DNA of 64,000 nt from Blastocatellia bacterium UBA7656 (GTDB lineage: Bacteria > Acidobacteriota > Blastocatellia > UBA7656). The position numbers and the translations under genes were made by a program. The notes under the pieces are model-generated. The model searched no databases and was not told the DNA's origin. It saw only the letters and a program-made list of their open reading frames with translations. The stretch is from contig DLHY01000030.1 of NCBI GenBank assembly GCA_002483445.1, positions 62,001 through 126,000 of the forward strand. Reading direction: 5' to 3'. Positions 58,907 to 64,000 of the stretch are shown piece after piece. Position 1 is the stretch's first letter. Every line of letters starts with the position of its first letter.

Positions 58907-58963
58907 ATAGGTGACAGTTTATAGGAGTCCGACCTGTAACCTGTCACCTGTCACCTGTTCCCT
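58907..58963. repeat. Heptamer inverted arrays (ATAGGTG / ACCTGTC)
   Basis: Left 58907-58927: ATAGGTG, ACAGTTT, ATAGGAG. Right 58932-58963: ACCTGTA, ACCTGTC, ACCTGTC, ACCTGTT, CCCT. The stop codon of the SDR gene (58962-58964) coincides with the right edge. It fills the gap between the SDR and ubiE genes. Confidence 0.85.
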
Positions 58964-59738
58964 AAACCCGATAGCCGCCTGATATGGTAATCGTCTCGCC
59001 TGTGATGTTGCGGCCTTCTTCCGAAGCGAGAAAAATGGACATCGCGGCTATGTCTTCTTCATCGACCATGCGCTCAAGGGCTATGGGGGCGATGTATTCG
59101 CGCTCGACTTCTTCGAAGGAGCGGCCCATCTCGTCGGCGCGGCGGCGAATGACTTCATCTATTCGCGGGCCGCGGACGGGGCCGGGAGCGATGGCATTGA
59201 CCGTTATATCGTAACGCCCGACTTCCAGAGCCAGCGAGCGAGTCAAGCCTATCATTCCCCATTTCGAAACCGAATACGGGCTGCGCAGCGCATAGCCGCC
59301 AAGCCCCGCGACCGAGGTTATATTAATGATGCGCCCGCTGCGTCGCTCAATCATCGAAGGAAGCGCGTGCTTTGCGCACAGGTACGCGCCTGTGAGATTT
59401 ACCGCAAGCGTATGATCCCAATCCTTTCGCTCAACGCTGACCACAGGCGCGGTCGGGCCGATGATGCCTGCGTTGTTGATCAGGATATCGACCTGATTGA
59501 ATTCACGGATTGCCTCCTCGACCATCCGACGGACGCTCTCTTCATCCGCGACATCTGTGAGAATCGAGACGGCGCGGCCTCCCTGTTGGCGTATTTCGCG
59601 GGCTGTCGAATCAATAGTCTCCTCGGTCGATCCCGTTACGACGACGACGGCTCCCTCACGGGCAAACCACAGCGCGATTGTTTTTCCTATGCCGCGCCCC
59701 GCGCCGGTGATGATGGAGACTTTGCCCTCAAGCTTCAT
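58962..59738 (-). CDS. Short-chain dehydrogenase/reductase (FabG-like)
   Basis: A 258-aa classical SDR. NAD(P) motif TGAGRGIGK at 12-20, NNAG at about 88-91, catalytic Ser in ITSVAG, Tyr and Lys in YSVSKWG, and the C-terminal SGGYRV. FabG-like enzymes reduce 3-oxoacyl-ACP, but many SDRs of this form act on sugars or other alcohols; no fatty-acid synthesis genes are nearby. It is upstream of ubiE on the same strand. Confidence 0.88.
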   Translation of the reverse strand: MKLEGKVSIITGAGRGIGKTIALWFAREGAVVVVTGSTEETIDSTAREIRQQGGRAVSILTDVADEESVRRMVEEAIREFNQVDILINNAGIIGPTAPVVSVERKDWDHTLAVNLTGAYLCAKHALPSMIERRSGRIINITSVAGLGGYALRSPYSVSKWGMIGLTRSLALEVGRYDITVNAIAPGPVRGPRIDEVIRRRADEMGRSFEEVEREYIAPIALERMVDEEDIAAMSIFLASEEGRNITGETITISGGYRV

Positions 59739-60143
59739 TGTTTTCCTCCGATGATTATTTATTGAAGGTGTCAGCGCCGCGCATAATATACCTGATACTG
59801 CATCTGCGCGACAGGCGATGGCTCGCCTCTTCGCTGCTCGAAGTCAGAGTTTGTGTATTTGTTTTCGTCCACACCGCTCTGTTTTTTTGAGGGGGGAGCG
59901 CCAATAGCTGGAATAACAGGAGAAAGGGTGAGCATTTTATTTCATGAGAGAAGCGCACGAATTGAGGCACGTTGTAGCAAAAGGTGTAACGCGGGCGATG
60001 ACGCGCTTTGTCAGACAGGATGATGGCCGAAACCCTTTCTGCAAGTCTGACGGCGGGATATGTTCGTATATTGAAGCGATGAGGCTTTGAAATGATCGTT
60101 GACAGCAGTTGTTTTATTTGAGTTAGAAGGCGATTGATGCAGT
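59739..60143. other. Spacer upstream of AAA+ gene
   Basis: About 400 bp between divergent genes. No convincing gene: a 71-aa minus-strand frame has no family features. A perfect -35 TTGACA is at 60099-60104, with a weak TTAGAA -10 at 60123-60128, which could drive the AAA+ gene. Confidence 0.4.
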
Positions 60144-60293
60144 ATGGCGCGGCAAAGAAACCGAGATCGAAAAACCGGCATCAAAGTTGCCGAGTTGATA
60201 ATTGAGTTGATTATTGAAAGGATCGCCGATGTTGCAACGGCAAATAAGCGGTCAGAACTTTTTGAAAGGTTGGAGCTGAGTGAAGCGTCTTAG
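60144..60293 (+). CDS. Possible 49-aa leader ORF before AAA+ gene
   Basis: A 49-codon frame starting ATGGCGCGG and ending TAG at 60291-60293, directly before the hairpin that holds the Shine-Dalgarno of the next gene. The peptide (MARQRNRDRKTGIKVAELII start) is basic at first, then helical with an internal ELIIELIIER repeat. There is no good Shine-Dalgarno of its own. It could be a regulatory leader ORF whose translation opens the hairpin; it may also be chance. Confidence 0.35.
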   Translation: MARQRNRDRKTGIKVAELIIELIIERIADVATANKRSELFERLELSEAS

Positions 60294-60306
60294 CCTCCGA
60301 CGGAGG
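60294..60306 (+). promoter_or_regulatory. Hairpin sequestering the Shine-Dalgarno of the AAA+ gene
   Basis: CCTCC (60294-60298) and GGAGG (60302-60306) form a perfect stem with a GAC loop. The GGAGG is the ribosome-binding site, nine nt before the ATG at 60316. The hairpin begins right after the TAG of the short upstream ORF. It could make translation depend on ribosome passage or temperature. Confidence 0.5.
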
Positions 60307-60315
60307 TGATTGATT

Positions 60316-61407
60316 ATGACAGGCAGAAAATTAATGACGTTGAATCCTGATGCGAGAAGTCAGCAGGCGATTGACTTCGAAGCGGGGCTTCGCTCACGAG
60401 TGGTTGGACAGGATCGCGCTATTCGCAGCATAACGGCGCTCTATCAGGTATTTCAGGCCGGCATGACGAACCCGACTCGTCCGCTTGGAAATCTGCTCTT
60501 CCTCGGCCCTACGGGATCGGGCAAGACTCGCGTGGTCGAAGCCGCAGCCGAAGTTATGTTCGGCGACGCGAACGCAGTTGTAAAAATCGATTGCGCGGAG
60601 TTTCAACACTCGCATGAAATAGCAAAGCTTATAGGCTCGCCTCCGGGCTATCTGGGCCACCGCGAAACTTCGCCCCTTCTGACTCAGGAGAATCTGGAAA
60701 AACATAGAACCGAGCGCGACCCGTTCACGCTCGTGCTATTTGACGAAATCGAAAAAGCGAGCGATGCGCTCTGGCAACTCCTTCTGGGCGTGCTGGATAA
60801 AGGAACGCTCACGCTGGGCGATAATCGCCGGGTAGATTTTTCACAGACGATGATTTTTATGACTTCTAATCTGGGCGCGAAAGAGATGAGCGAACTGATC
60901 ACAGGCTCTTTGGGATTCGCTCCAGCGCGCGCCTTGACCCTGGTTGAAAATGATATCGATCAGAAGATTTATCGAACGGCGCTCGACGCCGCGCGCAGGA
61001 AATTTTCACCCGAATTTATGAATCGAATAGATAAGGTCGTCGTATTTCGCAGCCTCAAGCACGCCGAGCTAAGACAGATACTCGACATAGAGCTTGACTC
61101 CGTGCAGCGCCGAATCAATGACAGCGCAGGCGAGCGATTCACCTTCGCGCTCACAAGCGAAGCGAAAGAGTTTTTGTTGAGCGAAGGAACCGAGTATCGC
61201 TATGGCGCGCGCCACCTGAAACGGGCCATCGAGCGATTCCTCGTCAACCCGATTGCGAATCTTTCAGCAACCCATCAGGTGAAAAAGGGCGATACGCTTT
61301 TCATCGACATAGACGGGGAGAGGCAGAAACTCTCCTTCTTTCTCGAAGCTGCCGAAGCGACAGCGACGGCGGAAGCGCGTCAGACCGGCAGCCTTAGGGC
61401 CGCGTGA
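60316..61407 (+). CDS. Single-ring Clp-type AAA+ ATPase (ClpB/ClpA D2-like)
   Basis: A 363-aa protein read from the ATG at 60316 with GGAGG. It corresponds to one AAA+ module with the C-terminal D2-small domain of ClpA/ClpB: GQDRAIRSI, Walker A GPTGSGKTR, pore-loop region GSPPGYLGH, Walker B LVLFDEIEKA, sensor 1 MTSNLGA, NRIDKVVVF, and sensor 2 YGARHLKR. It lacks the N domain, the first ring and the ClpB middle domain, so it may be a stand-alone unfoldase. No ClpP gene is adjacent. Translation may be controlled by a Shine-Dalgarno hairpin. Confidence 0.85.
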   Translation: MTGRKLMTLNPDARSQQAIDFEAGLRSRVVGQDRAIRSITALYQVFQAGMTNPTRPLGNLLFLGPTGSGKTRVVEAAAEVMFGDANAVVKIDCAEFQHSHEIAKLIGSPPGYLGHRETSPLLTQENLEKHRTERDPFTLVLFDEIEKASDALWQLLLGVLDKGTLTLGDNRRVDFSQTMIFMTSNLGAKEMSELITGSLGFAPARALTLVENDIDQKIYRTALDAARRKFSPEFMNRIDKVVVFRSLKHAELRQILDIELDSVQRRINDSAGERFTFALTSEAKEFLLSEGTEYRYGARHLKRAIERFLVNPIANLSATHQVKKGDTLFIDIDGERQKLSFFLEAAEATATAEARQTGSLRAA

Positions 61408-61434
61408 CGCTCAAACAACGAGGTGCCTAAAACG

Positions 61435-61471
61435 GGGTCAGCGCGCAAATGCGCTGGCCCTTTCCTTTTTT
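61435..61471 (+). terminator. Rho-independent terminator of AAA+ gene
   Basis: GGGTCAGCGC (61435-61444) and GCGCTGGCCC (61451-61460) form a 10-bp stem with one wobble pair and a 6-nt loop, followed by TTTCCTTTTTT. Confidence 0.85.
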
Positions 61472-61480
61472 ATTCTCAAA

Positions 61481-61990
61481 CTAAAGCGATCCCTCATCAG
61501 CCGAAGGCCCATAGATCGACGGAACCGGAATATCGTTCATTCTGAGGTAGACGCCGAGTTGGGCGCGGTGATGAATGATGTGATTTAGGACGAAGCTGCG
61601 CAGCACGGCTATGCGCGGCAGAGAAAAAACCGATTTGCCGCCGTGAAGCAGCGTCCACGCTTTGAACAGGTGTTCATCGCTCGCAGAGGCGATGGCGGCT
61701 CGCGCAGCGGCGACTCTGTCATCGAACACGGCGAGTATTTCTTCGCAGGAGCCTGATTGAGGAGTTTTCAAAGGCGGCTCGCCGGGTGGAGCGATATCGA
61801 TTGATTCGTCGTTGACGGTGTGGACGGCCCAGGCGGGCAGGAATGCGATGTGGTTGGCCAGAGGCCCCATCGCAAAGGATTTCTCGTGCGGCTTCCATCC
61901 CATTTTGTCGTCAGGCACTCGTTCGAGCGTCTTTCGGGTGTTAGCCATCTCGTGATCGAATTCGGGCAACAATGCTTCACTCAGTCCCAT
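61481..61990 (-). CDS. DinB-family protein
   Basis: A 169-aa four-helix-bundle protein read from the ATG at 61988-61990 (GGAGG upstream); the longer frame to 62095 is unlikely. Typical DinB features: the first histidine in LANHIAFLP, and the C-terminal NHIIHHRAQLGVYLRM with the metal-binding His pair. DinB/YfiT-like proteins bind divalent metals and may act as bacillithiol- or mycothiol-linked transferases; activity here unknown. Confidence 0.88.
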   Translation of the reverse strand: MGLSEALLPEFDHEMANTRKTLERVPDDKMGWKPHEKSFAMGPLANHIAFLPAWAVHTVNDESIDIAPPGEPPLKTPQSGSCEEILAVFDDRVAAARAAIASASDEHLFKAWTLLHGGKSVFSLPRIAVLRSFVLNHIIHHRAQLGVYLRMNDIPVPSIYGPSADEGSL

Positions 61991-62102
61991 ATTTTCCTCC
62001 AATAGAAAGATTTTTTTCTGCTCAGACGCAGGATAAAAAGATAATCGAATGGAGCAATCGAGTCCATGCAAACGAGCTAATCGTATGATCAGCATTTCGT
62101 GC

Positions 62103-62108
62103 TATAAT
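62103..62108 (+). promoter_or_regulatory. Consensus -10 (TATAAT) nine bases before a start codon
   Basis: TATAAT at 62103-62108 is followed by the ATG at 62118. Transcription from it would begin at or within a few bases of the start codon, so the mRNA would be leaderless. No -35 consensus was seen. Confidence 0.5.
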
Positions 62109-62117
62109 CGCCGTGTT

Positions 62118-62426
62118 ATGACGACCAACACCGCACCAGCTATCACATCATTGCAGGCGCAGGGCGCAGCCAGCACGTTTCTGAGCGATCATCTGCCGGA
62201 TCGATTCACTTCGGGCCATCCTGCTTTCGATCATCAGGTCAATGTGTGGCGCGTTCCCGTCCTGCTCACCTACGCCGTCATCGGATCTGTAGGTCAGGTC
62301 GGAGAAATAATAGTCAGCGCGGAATCAGAGGATATAGTTTCATTCACTTCGATTGATGAAATGAAAAAGTCGGCTCAGTCTCTCTACGAAAAGCATCGCG
62401 ATGAAATCGAAGCCCCCGTTCCATAA
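62118..62426 (+). CDS. Small protein of unknown function upstream of C39-like peptidase
   Basis: A 102-aa protein read from the ATG at 62118, right after a TATAAT. It is not recognised. It shows a beta-rich core (VWRVPVLLTYAVIGSVGQVG) and a helical end (DEMKKSAQSLYEKHRDEIE). Its 3' end overlaps the next gene by 26 bp in another frame, so the two are co-translated. It may be a regulator, chaperone or substrate-binding partner of that peptidase. Confidence 0.7.
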   Translation: MTTNTAPAITSLQAQGAASTFLSDHLPDRFTSGHPAFDHQVNVWRVPVLLTYAVIGSVGQVGEIIVSAESEDIVSFTSIDEMKKSAQSLYEKHRDEIEAPVP

Positions 62427-62841
62427 ACAAGAGACGCGCTATTCCTGCCTGCCCGCCTGCATGAAAATCGTTTTGGGCAGTATGGGCCTCGACATCTCGG
62501 AATCGGATTTGAGGGCGCTTTGCGATTGCACGCCATTCGGAACAGACGCCTTGAAAGCCATCGATGCCGCTCGAAAACTCGGCTTCGCCAAATCATCCAA
62601 ACAGAACCTCAGTGTTGAAGAGTTGAAATCACTGATCGCTAAGGGTCAATATCCAATCGCTTTTGTCAATCTCGATCCTATTGATGGAATAAATGATTCG
62701 CACGCTTTGGTAATCATCGAAATGAGAGATACGAACATCGTGGTTTATGACCCGCTGCACGGGGAAAGGGCTTTGCCGCGCGAGTCGTTTTCGGCTGCCT
62801 GGGCGATGATGAAGAATCTTGTGATCCTGAGCGAGAAGTGA
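62401..62841 (+). CDS. C39-like cysteine peptidase domain protein
   Basis: A 146-aa papain-fold (C39-like) protein. The oxyanion Gln10 and nucleophile Cys16 (KQETRYSCLPACMKIV) are followed by His101 (DSHALVII) and Asp117 (VYDPLHG), a complete catalytic set. It has no membrane domain or ABC part, unlike bacteriocin-exporting C39 proteins. It overlaps the upstream 102-aa gene. Stand-alone proteins of this sort may process leader peptides or act on cytoplasmic proteins. Convergent with recG. Confidence 0.8.
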   Translation: MKSKPPFHKQETRYSCLPACMKIVLGSMGLDISESDLRALCDCTPFGTDALKAIDAARKLGFAKSSKQNLSVEELKSLIAKGQYPIAFVNLDPIDGINDSHALVIIEMRDTNIVVYDPLHGERALPRESFSAAWAMMKNLVILSEK

Positions 62842-62846
62842 TCACA

Positions 62847-64000
62847 TCACCCCACTGCAGCAAGTCCGAACTTGGGTTGCTGGCGAACGACCTCGACAAG
62901 CTCGGCGGTCTCGCGCGTGTTGCGACGCGCAGTCAGCAAATAATCAGTCTCTTTGCGGGCCGCTTCCAATAGTGAATAATCCCGCACGATGTTTCCTATT
63001 CTGAAAGTCGGCACGCCCGATTGCCGTGTTCCCATCACTTCGCCCGGCCCGCGTATCTCCAAATCCTTTTCAGCTATCTTGAATCCGTCGCTCGTCTCTT
63101 CCATGATCGCAAGCCGCTCGCGCGCTTCAGCCGTGCGTTTGTGACTCGCCATCAGTATGCAATAGGCCTGCTCGTCTCCACGTCCAACCCGCCCGCGTAG
63201 CTGATGCAGTTGCGACAGGCCGAACCTTTCGGCGTGTTCTATGATCATCACGCTTGCATTCGGCACATCGACGCCCACTTCGATCACCGTAGTCGCAACC
63301 AGCATGTGAATCGCGCCGCGACGGAAATCTTCCATCACCGCGTCCTTTTCTTCCTGCTTCATCCGACCGTGAATCAGTCCTATGCGGAAGTTAGGGAAAA
63401 CAGCCTGCTGAAGATGCTCGGCCATCTGAGTCGCATTCAACAGGTCGAGTTTTTCCGATTCTTCGACGAGCGGATAAACCAGATAAACCTGACGGCCCTG
63501 ACGTATGATCGTATCGAGAAAATGATAAACCTTCGTGCGCGCTTCCTCGCCTCGCACTTTCGTAACGACAGGCTTTCTCCCCGGCGGCAGTTCGTCGATT
63601 ATGGAAACATCGAGGTCGCCATAAACCGTCATCGCAAGCGAGCGCGGAATGGGAGTCGCCGTCATCACCAGCGTGTCAGGGTTGTAGCCGCGATTTATCA
63701 ACTCTGCCCGCTGCATCACTCCGAAGCGATGCTGCTCATCTATGACTACGAAACCCAGTTTTTGAAATTTCACGCCCTCCTGAATCAAAGCATGTGTGCC
63801 TACGACTAAATCGACTTCGCCTTCCTGTATCGCCCGATGAAGCTCGCGCTTGCGCGCAGTCGCAAGCGATCCGGTCAACTGCTCCACTCGATAAGAAGTC
63901 CGGGCCGTGATCCGCTTTATGTTGCGCGCGTGCTGCTCGGCCAGTATCTCGGTCGGAACCATGATGGCCGACTGATAGCCGTTTTCTATAGCGACTATCG
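62847..64000 (-). CDS. recG: ATP-dependent DNA helicase RecG, C-terminal part
   Basis: The frame is open to the right edge, so the N-terminal part is outside the window. About 384 residues remain. Seen are GYQSAIMVPTEILAEQHARN, the Walker B DEQHRFGVMQR motif III region, MTATPIPRSLAMTVYGDLD, GLIHGRMKQEEKD, LVATTVIEVGVDVPNAS (motif V) and QLRGRVGRG (motif VI), then the RecG end (EKDLEIRGPGEVMGTRQSG). RecG remodels stalled replication forks and branched DNA. Confidence 0.96.
   Translation of the reverse strand, partial: IVAIENGYQSAIMVPTEILAEQHARNIKRITARTSYRVEQLTGSLATARKRELHRAIQEGEVDLVVGTHALIQEGVKFQKLGFVVIDEQHRFGVMQRAELINRGYNPDTLVMTATPIPRSLAMTVYGDLDVSIIDELPPGRKPVVTKVRGEEARTKVYHFLDTIIRQGRQVYLVYPLVEESEKLDLLNATQMAEHLQQAVFPNFRIGLIHGRMKQEEKDAVMEDFRRGAIHMLVATTVIEVGVDVPNASVMIIEHAERFGLSQLHQLRGRVGRGDEQAYCILMASHKRTAEARERLAIMEETSDGFKIAEKDLEIRGPGEVMGTRQSGVPTFRIGNIVRDYSLLEAARKETDYLLTARRNTRETAELVEVVRQQPKFGLAAVG

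Noticed and set aside
59755..59970. 71-aa minus-strand ORF upstream of the SDR gene
   Set aside because: No ribosome-binding site, no domain, atypical composition; likely chance in a promoter region.

Overview
The window looks like a piece of an Acidobacteriota chromosome, most likely class Blastocatellia. This is inferred from gene families common there: an ADOP-type MacB permease, an acidobacterial ECF sigma factor beside a TPR protein kinase, DUF5916, DUF4097 and DUF4175 proteins, and a BlaR1-type M56 protease fused to TonB. No rRNA, tRNA or CRISPR array was seen. Genes run mostly on the minus strand in short operons. Both ends cut a gene: the N-terminal part of a PilB-like ATPase on the left and the C-terminal part of recG on the right.

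Layout. 1-14.4 kb: pilB, a hydrolase, a blaI-blaR1/tonB pair, a DUF5916 outer-membrane protein, two tandem TPR-S41 paralogues, and a sigma / anti-sigma / DUF4097 x2 operon. 14.7-20.8 kb: ABC transporter, HDAC-like deacetylase, M20 amidohydrolase, PrxQ. 20.8-25 kb: accessory area with a PIN-domain pair and a nucleotidyltransferase pair lodged at the 3' end of aspS between duplicated aspS ends. 25-30.8 kb: aspS, hisS, gamma-carbonic anhydrase, thioredoxin-like protein. 30.8-32.3 kb: an operon with two in-frame TGA codons, each at a redox-active position and each followed by a bSECIS-like hairpin: a selenocysteine peroxiredoxin and a GrdB/PrdB-like selenoprotein, then a coupled 39-aa ORF. 32.3-35.7 kb: aroDE, ZIP transporter, FRG protein. 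36-39.2 kb: three paralogous helical proteins resembling tripartite Hbl/Nhe/Ahl pore-forming toxins. 39.8-44.2 kb: secreted FG-GAP/HYR and collagen-like proteins. 44.5-55.1 kb: ECF sigma + kinase, DUF4175 and BatA/VWA proteins. 55.4-64 kb: SsnA-like aminohydrolase, citrate synthase, ubiE/menG, SDR, a single-ring Clp-type AAA+ ATPase, DinB, a C39-like peptidase, recG.

The window also carries an unusual non-coding layer. At least a dozen intergenic spacers consist of imperfect tandem heptamers (a few octamers), often in inverted orientation so that they can fold, and several abut or contain the stop or start codons of neighbouring genes. There are in addition a 117-bp repeat present twice with two covarying palindromes, and a 148-bp palindromic element with perfect 14-bp terminal inverted repeats.
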